From assembly GCF_000001735.4 (NCBI RefSeq), contig NC_003074.8:15941261-16005260 (forward strand): a stretch of DNA of 64,000 nt. The letters run 5' to 3'. Below, piece after piece: positions 23,064-33,759 of this stretch. Numbering within the stretch: the first letter of the stretch is position 1; each line of letters starts with the position of its first letter. Source of the stretch: Arabidopsis thaliana (taxonomy: Eukaryota; Streptophyta; Magnoliopsida; Brassicales; Brassicaceae). A program made the position numbers and the translations under genes. Under the pieces are notes generated by a model. That model was not told the DNA's origin and made no database searches. It saw only the letters and a list, made by a program, of their open reading frames with translations.

Positions 23064-23670
23064 TGAAGATGAAGATTCCGATCAACCAGCTGATAGCGAT
23101 CAGGACGCTGTTGGGTTTCAGGAAGCTGCATCGAATCACATCAGACGTTTGAGTTTTTGACATGGAGGCGGGAGCTGACGTGACAAGCTAAGGCGAATGA
23201 TGTGATAAACCAAGGAGGGAAGCTGACTTAACGCTGTATCAAAGACAAGATTCATCGAGAAGATATGGAAGATATCCTCTCGAAGAATAAGGACGGAATA
23301 AGCTTGGAAAACAAGAAAGATTTCTTTTAGGAATTCTTGGAGATCCTAGGTTTAGGGTTCTGGAGAATATGTATAAGTATTCTAGAGATGAGCGTGGAGC
23401 CGCTTGAGCACTCTAGAATACTGTCATATGATTGTAAACTTCAAAGCATTGTAAAAGCTTGAAGGTGAGTGTGTTAGTTCTCTTTATCTTTAAGTGTGTG
23501 TGAGAAGAAACAGAGGAGAGAATTAAGTTTAGTTATTCTTAGTCGGAGTTGATCATTTGGGTAGAATAGATTAAGTAAGATCTGAGATAATACTTGTAAC
23601 AGAGTTGATTATCAATAAGAATAAAATTTAAGCAATTCTCTGTGTTGTGTTGTTCTCTATACCTTTTACA
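23064..23670 (+). repeat. 3' LTR of the SIRE-type element
   Basis: Starts TGAAGATGAAGATTCC directly after a purine-rich tract (AAAAAGTGGGAGAT) and ends CTTTTACA, so it has TG...CA ends. It contains a promoter-like ATGTATAAGTATTC region and a TTGTAAA/AATAAGAATAAAA polyadenylation-like area. No partner 5' LTR is in the window, consistent with the 5' truncation. Confidence 0.7.
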
Positions 23671-23762
23671 GTGAATTTTGCTATTAGATTTTGACGTTTC
23701 CCTTGAGACCACACTTAAATAATGGTAGCCTTTTGGATCCTTCAAAGCCTTATTTTGTAGGT
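23669..23762. repeat. Copy of an intron segment of the 27.5-29.3 kb gene
   Basis: About 75 bp starting CAGTGAATTTTGCTATTAGA match 27682-27755 (CAGTGAACTTTGCTGTTAGA), continuing through TTTTGACGTTTCCC and GAGACCACACT. The copy starts exactly where the retroelement's 3' LTR ends. The other copy lies at the 3' end of an intron, a dozen bases from its acceptor. Either segment could be part of a dispersed repeat. Confidence 0.7.
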
Positions 23763-24487
23763 TTAGAAATTTTTTCTTTTGCAACCAATGGACATGGTGA
23801 ATTTCCCTAATGATCTTTGTATTGATTCGATTTCGATTTATGAGAACATCAAGCTAGCTCTAATAAGGGTTACCATGGTATTGTATCAATATGTGCTTAT
23901 TTTGATATTAATTAGTGAACACAGAAGACTTTGAATCAAAGTTTGAACAAGCAAGAGATAAACGTGCAAGATTTAATACGATTTTAGAGGAACTTATGTT
24001 CTAGGAAATGGACCAAAATATACCATCAAATTTTAAAGGCCATTTTACGAGATATCTCAAAAGTCAAAAGACTATCTATACGTATGTTAGTAACTTAGGT
24101 CTCTTCGTTTTGGAAAACAAGACATTATAATCTTCTCTAAGCACATTATAAAAGCTTAGTACAACCATCTTATGATGCCAATCAGGACTCATGACTCAAG
24201 AGTGTTAATTAGTAATGTAAGTTCACAACCTAAGCGAGAGATAATCGTAGGATTTATATGATTCTACAATAAGATCTTATCAATCATATAATGAATAGTA
24301 TAATCCATCTAATATTTTTTTTTTAGTTTGCTTATGTGTATACATAACGACTTCAAATAAAATAAAGAAAGCTTATAAACATTTAAACATTCAAACATTA
24401 TAAATGGTATTATATTTATTCAATCATCCTCTTGGTTACATTGATTTGATAAATTATAGTGAAAACAGAAACTTTTTTTTTTCTTTC
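23763..24487. other. Intergenic DNA
   Basis: No gene or element end is recognised. The part adjoining 24488 would be the 3' flank of the S-protein-homolog sequence. Confidence 0.45.
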
Positions 24488-24991
24488 TTAAGGACCATCT
24501 TCCCATTTAAAACAAGAAGACAAATATCCCCCTTCCCGAACAATACGACAAATATGGCCGTTATCACCATATTTTCCTACTTCCCACATACATTTTTTAC
24601 AAACTGAAAAATGTCTTGTTGGATTATCATCTCTAGATACTTTAAAAATATTAAAGTAATGAGATCCGCTATTATGCCAAGTAAAGTGACAACGAAATTT
24701 CGTATTTTTCCAAAAGTTGACATGAAAGCTAAAATCCCATGTACCATTCCAAGGAATATGGACCCACCCAAAATCATCTTTACTGGATCTACAATGTACA
24801 TTCAAAATTTCTCTGTTTTTTACCTTGTTGCGGATTACAACATGTTTTTTGGCTAGAGGTAAGAATCCGTCAGGATCCTAACTTGGTGCTTCCGCGGGAG
24901 CATTAGGAAAATGTAGTGCAGATACAAAAAAAATAAAAGTAGAAGAGATCATAAATAATATTATAAAATAAGATTTATTATTGCAAGTCAT
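24488..24991 (-). pseudogene. Plant S1 self-incompatibility homolog (SPH) with in-frame stop
   Basis: From the ATG at 24991 the minus strand encodes a hydrophobic signal peptide (YFIILFMISSTFIFFVSA). After a TAG at 24880-24878, in the same frame, it runs into the secreted S1/SPH domain: HVVIRNKV, LNVHCRSSKDDFGW, WDFSFHVNFWKNTKFRCHFTW, HFSVCKKCMWEV, DGHICRI-like end. The family comprises small cysteine-containing secreted proteins related to poppy PrsS; most Arabidopsis members have no known role. Total length would be about 167 codons including the stop. There is no frameshift. A single base change separates it from an open gene, so it could be a recent null allele, or a short intron could skip the stop. 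No gene name is known to me at this position. Confidence 0.75.
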
Positions 24992-25093
24992 GACTATGTA
25001 AATTATGTAGGCGTGATTAGATAAAACTTGAAAACACCTTATTTGTAGATATAAGAACATGTTAATATATTTGAGAGTGAAGGTGACTAGCAT

Positions 25094-25740
25094 TCATGTA
25101 ACGTTGAATACATGTACTTAGTCTATGTTAGTATTCAAAGATATAAATTTTTAGTGTTTTCCTTTTTAAGTTATAGATTTATTAGTTTTAATAAGAAATA
25201 TATATATATATATATATATATATGTTTGGTAAGAAATATTTTCGGAGTATATCTTAATATTTGGAAAAATAGTTAATCTTTTTGAATGTCGAAAAAAAGG
25301 AAAAAATCTTTTTGATGCTTTGACTTTGTAAAACTATTAAAAGATCCCAAAGTCTTTTTTTTATTGAATTTTATATAAGACCTATGATTTTGTTTCGTTT
25401 ACACAAAACACAAATTAACTGGTTTGGGTGAAAAGATGACAAATATATTCAACGGACTTCGTCAAATGGGCTTTGCAGCTGATGGGCTTTACACGTTCGT
25501 TCTTCGACCCTTTATCAGTCCGATCAACTTATATATAAATGAACATCAAATCAGATTTTGCTAATGAGAATTATCATGGTAATTAACGTATCAATCAATG
25601 CACATTCTGATACTAATCAGAACACAAAAGACTTTGAATTCATCGGAGGTTAAACATTACACACCTAAGTAAAGAGTTAAGAATATGATTCCATCGTATT
25701 AAAATGTTCCACATTACTTGGGATTAAGATTTTTAGGTAT
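25094..25740. other. Intergenic DNA with (TA)n microsatellite
   Basis: Upstream region of the SPH sequence. A perfect (TA) run of about 23 bp occupies 25200-25222. No genes were seen. Confidence 0.5.
25200..25222. repeat. (TA)n microsatellite
   Basis: Uninterrupted alternating TA of about 11 units. Other TA runs lie at 34119-34134, 38678-38701, 40230-40251 and 61508-61531. They are likely to be length-polymorphic among accessions. Confidence 0.95.
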
Positions 25741-26200
25741 TATATAAAGGATGTGGCAATCCTTAACTCTTGAGCTAGCTTTTGGGTTAAAGTTAGGTCA
25801 CATTTCTAATATGCTATTAGAGCTCAAGGTTGGCCCAACAAGCAAATTCTCAGAAAAATGGTTTCACACCTATGTGGCTCATACAACTGGCATAAAAAAT
25901 GGGACAAAATCTTTAGCTCTTAAGCTAGCTTTTAGGTGTGAGTTAGGCTCATACTAATATGGTATCAAATCCCATGGTTTCAATGTGTCTCAATTGTGGA
26001 CCACCCGTGGATGTCCACTTCCACAAACTTCACGCTTCAGATGTCGAGTCCTGAGCGTGAGAGGGTGTGTTAGAATATGTCACATATCAAGAATTTGATA
26101 ATTTGTGGAGCAATATATAAGTATGTGGTATACCTACTCAAAAGCTAGATTTTAGATTAAGTTAGACCACATTCCTAATACATTGAACTACCAGAAAAAT
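25741..26200. repeat. Degraded LTR-like repeat sequence
   Basis: Three diverged copies of a motif like GAGCTAGCTTTTGGGTTAAA (near 25772, 25924 and 26138) surround a GTGAGAGGGTGTGTTAGAA stretch at 26057-26075. A purine-rich GAGAGGGTG followed by TGTTAGAA resembles a polypurine tract and LTR start of plant retrotransposons. No coding sequence remains, so family assignment is not possible. Confidence 0.4.
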
Positions 26201-26290
26201 GATATTAACTCAAATTGATTCTTCGTGTAATAAATAAAAATTGAATCTTTCGACTTCAAAAAAGTTCTATCTTCCTCGTCTTCTTCTTAT

Positions 26291-26545
26291 GTGACAAGAA
26301 CGAACAATCCTCCACTGACCCAAACACTCTTTTCGAAAATTTCAACAAATCTTCTTCTTCTTATTCTCCTATTCATTTCTTCATTTATCACTTCATCTCT
26401 GTCAACTCCGTCGCCGGCTGATTCTCCTCCTTATCTATGGCCGTTATCGACAGAGTTTTCGTTTGGAAACGAAACTCTCACGGTGGATCCCGCTGTGATC
26501 CTAATCGTAGCTGGAAATGGAGGTGGATCTTCTATTCTTTTTTGA
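26291..26545 (+). pseudogene. Beta-hexosaminidase (HEXO1-like) first-exon fragment
   Basis: The 84-codon frame resembles the N-terminus of plant beta-N-acetylhexosaminidase 1. It has a hydrophobic signal segment (LLLLILLFISSFITSSL), then STPSPADSPPYLWPL, EFSFGNETLTVDP and VAGNGGGS. The family is a glycoside hydrolase of about 540 residues that trims N-glycans in the vacuole. Here homology stops after VAGNGGGS with a TGA. The catalytic domain is absent, and a SINE follows about 35 bp later. It is a truncated duplicate; the parent gene is elsewhere in the genome. Confidence 0.8.
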
Positions 26546-26580
26546 AGAATTTAGATGTGAAACATGAGTAAAAAAAAAAG

Positions 26581-26712
26581 ACCATAGGCGAAGCTTAGAG
26601 GTCGCCAGTTCGAGTGATGCTTGGGATGAAACTAATATTACATATTGTGGTTTCAGGTCTAGAACGATTATGGGTTTCAGCCCAGAACCTCCTGGTATTC
26701 AAAAAAAAAAAA
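26581..26712 (+). mobile_element. 5'-truncated tRNA-derived SINE
   Basis: The sequence contains a box-B-like CCAGTTCGAGTGATGC, then GATGAAACTAATATTA and a central TGGTTTCAGG, and ends in a 12 bp poly(A) after CCTGGTATTC. It aligns throughout with the SINE at 47892-48061, which retains box A. Box A is incomplete here. Target duplications were not resolved because of flanking A runs. Confidence 0.75.
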
Positions 26713-27033
26713 CCATGTAAAAAACTATGAATTTGGATGGGCTATCAGGCTTACAATATAATTTTCTGATTTCACGTAACCCAATTTTGTTTAATTGTTT
26801 TTATAAAAAATAATTGAAAAAATAAAAACCTATGTGGCAAATTTTATTGGTTAGGTGACTTGTGATATATAAGATAAAGAATTTGGAGCATTTGCAAAAA
26901 TACTCATTTTCTTTTTTTTTTCAAAAATACCTTTTTCTATTGTCAATTTTTTAAATTATCCCTTGTATTTACAAAATAACTAAACTATCTTCTTTTTATT
27001 GATAACGAAAAAGTAAAAAAAAAAAGTAAAAAT

Positions 27034-27121
27034 TCCCGCCAAGCGAAAGATGATCAATTCAACGGAAACAGAAAGTAAAAACTCCCGTTAAACGAAAGAT
27101 GATCAATTCAACGGAAACAGA
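27034..27121. repeat. 50 bp tandem duplication
   Basis: Two copies of a segment containing CGAAAGATGATCAATTCAAC and ACGGAAACAGA, offset by 50 bp. They lie in the 3' flank of the neighbouring minus-strand gene. Confidence 0.85.
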
Positions 27122-27499
27122 GACTCAAAACGATAGATGGATCATATGAATGCTCAAAATTTTAGATTTTAGAAATTGAAACAAACTCGCATATCCTTCA
27201 AACGTTTTTTTTTTTTTTCTAGAAAGCGTTCATAAGCTTTAAAATATTTTGCTGGCTTAAAAGTCAATATTTTGCTTGCTTAAAAAGTGACTTTATCGGT
27301 CGTCGATTATTGAAAATTGCCTTTACGTTGGGTTGAGCATTTAACATTGGACATTGATTTAGCGAACGACATAAAAAAAAACCGACGTCTTGTTCTTGTA
27401 CAATACAACATCTCAACACAAAAGTTAAAAGAGTGATTTCTTTCACAACTTGTACATTACCAAAACAGTTATTAAAATAATGTTTTGTCGCTGCAGAGT

Positions 27500-29272
27500 T
27501 TAGCCTTCCAGGATTTGTTTCCTTTCGACCTCGATGAATTGTTTATTTATATGATAGCTTTTGGTGGCATTTTGGGTCTCATTCTCTCCCTTGCATTGCA
27601 GCAACTGCAATTGAAGACTCCTGACTAGCTCATTTAGCCTCTGGATATGTCTCTCTTGTGATATAATGATCTGTAAAAAACAGTGAACTTTGCTGTTAGA
27701 TTTTGACGTTTCCCCTGAGACCACACTAAAATAAGGGCAGCCTTTTGTAGATGGTGACTGAAAATACCTAAGTGAGAACCATTCTACGAGCAGATGAAGT
27801 AAACAATCATCTGAAACTAACCTGGAATGTGTTATTATACAGATGAAAAAGAGTACAAGCCCATAACTTATATCATGTTGAGTCCCAAAAGCTACGAGCT
27901 ACTAATCCATATATCTAACTTCATTTCAACTCTTGGATTTGCAGCTATTACAAGTGTCATTGTTGTCTAAATGAAAACTTGTGATCCTAGCATAGATAAT
28001 GATAGCCTCAAGATGGATTAGCATGGAAAGATATAGATTACTAAGATGGAAGTTGGTAGAGAATACATTGAGATCAAGACTAAGTGGAAACCCGAGGTTA
28101 CTCGATGGTACTAAAATATAAGATCAAAAGAAGTTATGTTTAATATAGTCATATAGTTTTGAATTCTTACTTATGCATCAGAGAAAACGCACTAAGCAAT
28201 CCAAGCAAAGGATACAACACATTTTTGAGAAATCTTATTGAATTATTTCATACATAACAGCAGAGAGGAACAGAACAAGACACGGAAACCTATCCAAGAA
28301 AACATATAGAATCGTAGAAAGTCCAAGAAAACGTAATCAATTCAAAAACAATAGGTCAAATGGTAATCAATACACCTTCTAAGACAGCAACCCAAGGATT
28401 AAAAACTGATTTAATGAATGCATACACTTAGGTATGACGCCAAGCAACAGATATATAAAGATGAAGCGTAATCATCATGACACTAACGAAAGGTAACCAA
28501 CCACTACATCTAGGCCATAAGGTCACCATCCCAAAACTATATCATGTATCTTACATACAACTAAACAAGCTCTTCTTTTAACGGGAAACCGCACAGAAAC
28601 ATGCATGAAAGAATTGGGAACCAGTGCCTTCCAATTGGATCCTTATAGTACTAAAATGTAAAATCAAAGAAGTTATGTCTAAATTAGTCTTATGAATTTT
28701 CCACTTCTCTCAATTAGTCTTATGCATAAGAGGAAAACCTACTAAGTAATCCAAGCAAACAGTTGAACAAAATTTTCAGTATTGGAGAATTCCAATACAC
28801 AACCGCATAGACTAACAGAATAAGACACGAAATCCAATCCAAGAAATCGTTTAAAGTTGCAGAAAGTCCCATAAAAGATAATCAATGCAAAGAATAAAGT
28901 CGATTCAAAAACAACGTGGTTAAAAACTGATTTAGTTAATGAAAACATATGACCCTTAAGCACGACACTAAGCAACATATATATGAAAGTGAAGCTTCAT
29001 TAACAAGACACTAAGGTACCCACTACACAGGGCATAATCCCAAAACTAGATGTTGTATACAACTACAATTCTCGTCTTCTAAAAGGAAACACACAGAGAA
29101 AGTTTGGAATCAGTACCTTCTCTTTGACAGCTTCTTCCCTATCTGAAATTTGCTGCTGTTTCTGAGACGAGCTAGTGGCTGTATCTAACTCAACAAGTGG
29201 TTGCCTCCATTCAAACTGAGAGGTAACTATAAGTATAACTAGTAGACACACGAGCAGGACCGGTTTCGACAT
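27500..29272 (-). CDS. Small membrane-anchored coiled-coil protein (AT3G44280-like)
   Basis: A two-exon minus-strand gene: exon 29272-29117 (52 codons), a GT-AG intron of 1446 bp (29116-27671) and exon 27670-27500, giving 108 residues. The N-terminus has one hydrophobic segment (PVLLVCLLVILIV). The rest is charged and helical (REEAVKEK, RHIQRLNELVRSLQLQLLQC), fitting a single-pass protein with a short coiled coil. I match it by position to AT3G44280, whose database title mentions peptidyl-prolyl isomerase G, but no isomerase domain is visible. Function is unknown. A leader exon probably ends at 29667, followed by GTAAGT, with a 5'-UTR intron up to about 29290. The leader holds an ATG with a 12-codon reading frame. 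The coding intron carries a tandem duplication. Confidence 0.7.
28100..29118. repeat. ~500 bp tandem duplication within the intron
   Basis: Segments of about 500 bp, 28100-28636 and 28637-29118, align in the same order. Shared blocks are TAGTACTAAAAT, GAAGTTATGT, TTATGCAT.AGAG, AATCCAAGCAAA, GAAAGTCC, TTAAAAACTGATTTA and CCCAAAACTA. The second copy ends at the real 5' splice site of exon 1. The first copy ends at the corresponding position (28628), where the donor reads GC instead of GT. The duplication thus included a splice donor. Confidence 0.8.
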
Positions 29273-30353
29273 TGTTTAATGTTTACTTCAGTTTTTAAAA
29301 CACCTGCCACCCCAAACACCCAAAAGTTTTAGCCAATTCATAATCCAATACACTATTTACAAGCCTAGCAACTCAAAGACTACACATTTCCTTTGGATTC
29401 ACAAAGCAATTTTAACTATTTCTAGGTAAAACAAAAGTGGTGGATTAACAAATTCAATTTTATTAATCCATCATCATCAAATTATATTTGGAAAGTTTCT
29501 AAAATCTGCAATTACTAAAGTCAAGCAATAACACATTTAAGACCTATCTATCAACTTGGGCTTTTATCGGCCTCTAAGATCAAAATTCAATTTTTCTTGT
29601 AACCCTTTTCTCAGAATCGACAAAAATGAAGACCCAGTGAAGCGATTAAGATAATCTTGAACTTACAAATCGAATTTGACCAGAGGAAGAACGAAACTTC
29701 ATGATCGACCTCTTCCTCCGTTAGGTTCCGTGAATGGTGAAATTGAACGAGATCTTTCAAAAATCGAATTTTGAGATCGAATTCGCAATCAGAAACAGAG
29801 AAATGAGAGTTTTTGTGTTAGTAGAGAAATCCAAAAGCTGAGGTTTTTATTTGATTGATGATGAATTGCGCAAAATCTTTTCTTTACAAAAAAGAAACAG
29901 AACTAATGACGTTTCAGATTGACCCCATAATTTAATTTTTGTTCTGCTAAAAGTAATCCTAGATTTTATTACTTTTAGTAATTTAGCTTGAAATTTCAAA
30001 TTGTCACAAACACCCCTAGTTCCCTACCCAACATTGTATTAATTGAGGAGATAAAGGTAGGAAACATATTATACAGAGATAATAAAGTTTATGTTTATAG
30101 ACCAATTTTAGGCTAAGTCAAATATATGTGAAGTATTAGTATCATTATTTTCTTTTGGATATTTGATCTGTTACTTAAAAGATATTTTTAGCCATAACAT
30201 AAAAACTCATTACTAAAAAAAATTATCTTTATGAAAGAGACTTTTAAGACAATTTAGAGAGAAAAATGTATTGTAAAACCCAAATTAAAGATTTGGAAAA
30301 TAATAACTAAAACCCAAATAAATCGATCTCTATAATTCTATTATTGATATCAT
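29273..30353. other. Promoter and leader of the coiled-coil gene; intergenic
   Basis: Contains the probable 5'-UTR intron (29290-29666) and the leader upstream of it. Beyond about 29900 the DNA is AT-rich with no recognised features. Confidence 0.45.
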
Positions 30354-30368
30354 AGACTCATAGTAACA

Positions 30369-31341
30369 AAAGACTTTTATACTACATGAAAACAAAAGTT
30401 AGAATAGTCGGTTCTCTCTATTCTCTCTATTGAATCTTTCAAAGGAGACTCATTAAGTTTGTTGCCGTCCGGATCTTTTCCGGTTATCAAATCCCGTGTA
30501 ACGGACTCTTTTCCAACATGCACCAGATTTTTAAGGTGTTTGGTTGGCTTTTATCCTACATCAATTGACTTTTACAGTCGAGATGATCAAGTTGGCTGTC
30601 GGCGTTTCTTGCTGCTTTGCTCTCGGTTGTTCATGACCGAATAAAGTTTATGTTGTGATGGTCAACTAGGTGCCCAAGCCATAGATTCTCGAAATCAAAT
30701 TTTGATCCCTAGTTCTCATGCTTCCTCAAATCCTTCAGATTTAGCTTCTCTTCCCTAGGCCTTCAACCGATTTATCCACCTCTCTCATCTCTGAGATGAG
30801 TGATGTTGCGGTTAGACGGTTCCTTCAGTTTCCTCCAACAAGATTTCACAGTCAAATTTGGGTCAAGACCTGAAAAGTCTACTTCGGCTTATCGGTCTTC
30901 CATCAAATGAATCTCGAATTTACCGGTGTCAACATGTATTTGATGATTCCAAAGCTTCATCATCGAAGCCTCATCAAGTTGGGGTTGTAAGTAGATGTTT
31001 TGATTTCTTAAATCTAGTAATTATCAAGAGATGACGCGTAGTTCAGAGTTTTCCGGTGGTTGTAATGATCTCCGTCATCACTAACAAAATTCAGTTCAGA
31101 AAAGAAGTGGTGTTCACAGATGGCATCTCAATTGGAGCATTAGGAATTAACTTTTAGATTTTGTTTGTTTGATTCTGGTTTGGTACCTTTAATTGGCTTT
31201 TGTTTTTGTGTTTTAGATCTGAGGAATACTCGTTTCCGCCGGTTAAATATCTGTGGACTTACATGTGTCTTCCGGCTTTGTATCTTAAATGTGTGTTTTT
31301 TTTCCTTCGTTTGAAAGTGTTTGATTGTAAAAAAAGAATAA
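30369..31341 (+). mobile_element. Sadhu-like non-autonomous retroposon (0.97 kb)
   Basis: Flanked by an exact 15 bp direct repeat, AGACTCATAGTAACA, at 30354-30368 and 31342-31356. It ends with an A-rich tail (GTAAAAAAAGAATAA). It is richer in GC than its surroundings, has no long ORF, no LTRs and no tRNA-like promoter boxes. Its size is close to the roughly 900 bp of Arabidopsis Sadhu elements. It sits between two host genes transcribed from the minus strand. Confidence 0.78.
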
Positions 31342-31648
31342 AGACTCATAGTAACACCAAGAAATACTACAAAGTGTAAAAGAAGTCCTCTTTAACTTGA
31401 TAATTAAAACCAAAATAAAATATACATTTTCCACATCTCTTTTCTACCTGAAAATCTCATTGACAATGAATTTATAAAGATAGAAAAATCTACCTGATAC
31501 AGAATTCATATATATCTCGAAAACCACACAGGTTCATATACTTAGAACACATAGATGCTACACGTAAACTAAGCCTAACAAGAACAACATATTCTCTCAA
31601 CATTAAGAAAGAACCAAGCAAACTGCCTAGAAGATGTCTTCTTTAACC

Positions 31649-33759
31649 TCACACTAAATAAAACACCAACACGGCTATCATAACGAGTAACCAAACAACA
31701 ACGTCCCATCGCGCTCGGTTTATAGACTTAATCGAGTAGATACCGATAAAGCAATTTGACATGGATATGTTGTTCTCTTCTCCAGTGTCATTTTGTAATG
31801 GTAGTTTCTGTAGCAACGATTGCATTTGTTTGTCTACCATGTCAGGTAAAGGTAGTACTCTTGTGGTATTGGACTCTGTTTGAAGCCTTGGTACATTGAT
31901 CAGTGTATTACCGGATACCGCCGGATCATCTAGCTTTACTATTTCATCCCTCAGTATATCGGCATAGAAATCTTCTTCACTAGGAACCTTTAAACATGGA
32001 AAAATTCCTGGGAATCAAATCATGAATTTAGACCTCACCATTTGGGTTAATGTGCTATGTCAACCCGCAAATGCATCATGTGACATACTTAATGATACAA
32101 AGAACTAATTAAAAGAGGACCAACCTGTGGATTTTGTGAAGATTGTGAAGATTCTGCTATTTCACTAAGTAGTTCTTGCCCTGACTCACTTGATAAGTAG
32201 AAATCAACCATAGTTTCCCAACCATAAATACTTTCTGAAATAGCTTCATTCCGCAAGTTTACGTGCTTATCCAGTGGTAAACTTGGTTGTGGTGGCTTTT
32301 GAATTGTACTCCCTTGAAATTCAGTATTCCTCCTAAGTCGGCAAATAACCAGAGCATCCTATATAACACTCAAGAAAATTCAATAAACATAACAATATTC
32401 TATTTGCTAGTTAGTACTTTGAAAAGCCTTGTGTTTCAAATATATAGTACTACTATTTTGTGGCAAAATAAGGCTTCAAGGATCAGAAAAAAGTTTACCA
32501 GTGATACTCCAATCATGCAGTACTCATGCATAAGCCATTCCGTTCTTCCTCCTTTTGGCGCGCGGCCAATGTGGAATACAAGCGTTCTCTTTGTTCCAAT
32601 GACCTCAGAACCTGACTTCACATTACGCTCTTTTCCTGTGGCTTTCCAATATCCTATCTTGGTTGCTCTTCTGTTCTGTGAACCGTGGGGATACTTCTTA
32701 CCGCGAGCACAGAAGAAGAACCATTCGCTATCCGATTTAACGATAGACTTATCTGCGAGAAACATGTAGAAGAACTTGTTAAGAATAAAAGGGAGACACA
32801 TAAATTTTTCTCAGACAATGGACAAGAAGATTTTGTTGAACAAAGCCAACAGTACCTCAATTGTCATAGTCCTCAACTTTTTTTCATGCAAATATAAATT
32901 AATTTCCACGTGAATACTTACAAATGCAAGAGCAGTTTGTAGCGGTTCAACGCACAATAACTACAAGTATGAGCAAATCAGGACAGGCATATCAAGCAAA
33001 CGTTGAAACAAAAAACGCGTATTTTGATTACTTTGATGCATTTAACTAGTTGCATATTAGAAGCTACCAACACAAGCCAAGTAACCACAACTTCAAACCA
33101 ATCCATGGTTTTGCTACTTAGTTGATTAGGTTTTCAACAAATCAGCCTCCAAAAATAAACACTGTACCATCAACGTGAAGAAAATGGTAAAAACTAATTA
33201 ACCGCATGACTAGGGATTCGATTCACATGTGTAATGAGTAAGCTTCACAGTCCAGTAAATTGCTACAATCATATACCAAATCAGCTAAATTTCAAAAAAA
33301 TTATGACATACCCTAAGTTGTTGACATAGGGGACTCAAGAATCAATGAAATTCACACACGAAAATGCTACAATTAGTTCCAAATTTGTGACCCGATTTTT
33401 TTTTTTAAGAAAATAACAAAATTCCCATGATTCCAAAATAGTACGGTCTACTCTTTGTCTTTTTCTTCCGACAAGAATAACCTAGTCCTAACATAACAAA
33501 CTTGAGGAAAAAAAATTACAGAACAAGAAGATTAACTTTGTAAGAAGAAGAAAAAAAGGGTAAGTATAGAAAACGAACCAGGTAAATCCCAAGGCTCGAA
33601 GTTGTAAATCTCAACCTCAGGTATAATCTCAACAGATCTCTCCAAACCATCCATCTTCCTCTTCAAGTAATAAGATATAAGTTCGATGTCGGTCGGGGAG
33701 AATTTGAAGCCAGGGAACGTCGTCGTCACCGCCGGCTCGATCGGTGGTGCAGCTGCCAT
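31649..33759 (-). CDS. NAC060: NAC transcription factor NAC060, membrane-tethered
   Basis: Four exons (33759-33579, 32752-32499, 32358-32125, 31987-31649), all GT-AG, give 335 residues. The NAC domain occupies roughly residues 14-160: FPGFKFSPTDIELISYYL, EPWDLP, EWFFFCARGKKYPHGS, ATKIGYWKATGKERNV, GTKRTLVFHIGRAPKG and WLMHEYCM. The C-terminus has a single transmembrane helix (WDVVVWLLVMIAVLVFYLV), so the protein belongs to the NTL class held at membranes until released. NAC060 (AT3G44290) acts as a negative regulator in sugar-ABA signalling. As I recall, the reference allele also makes a short splice form lacking the anchor. The reading frame is complete here. Which splice form this allele favours cannot be decided by eye. 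Confidence 0.95.

Larger units (their letters stand above)
19010..23670 (+). mobile_element. SIRE/Endovir-type copia remnant with 3' extra ORF
   Basis: A 5'-truncated plus-strand copia element. Recognisable reverse transcriptase (TRLIAQGYT, YVDQPKGFE, CLKQTPEIYYERL, GDNINFGSTSQEHV), connection and RNase H (YCTADWAGSLEDGRST, SWHNKKQNDLALS, LADLFTKPLDS) run from 19030 to about 20500. There are stops at 19396, 19684, 19741 and 19856. A long spacer and a second ORF (21433-22568) follow, then a purine-rich tract near 23050 and a 607 bp 3' LTR (23064-23670). An additional ORF between pol and the 3' LTR is characteristic of the SIRE/Maximus lineage. It is non-functional. Confidence 0.85.

Noticed and set aside
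24577-24801. 74-codon minus-strand ORF with hydrophobic segments as a membrane protein
   Set aside because: It overlaps the S1/SPH domain in another frame. The SPH frame has family motifs and the cysteine pattern.
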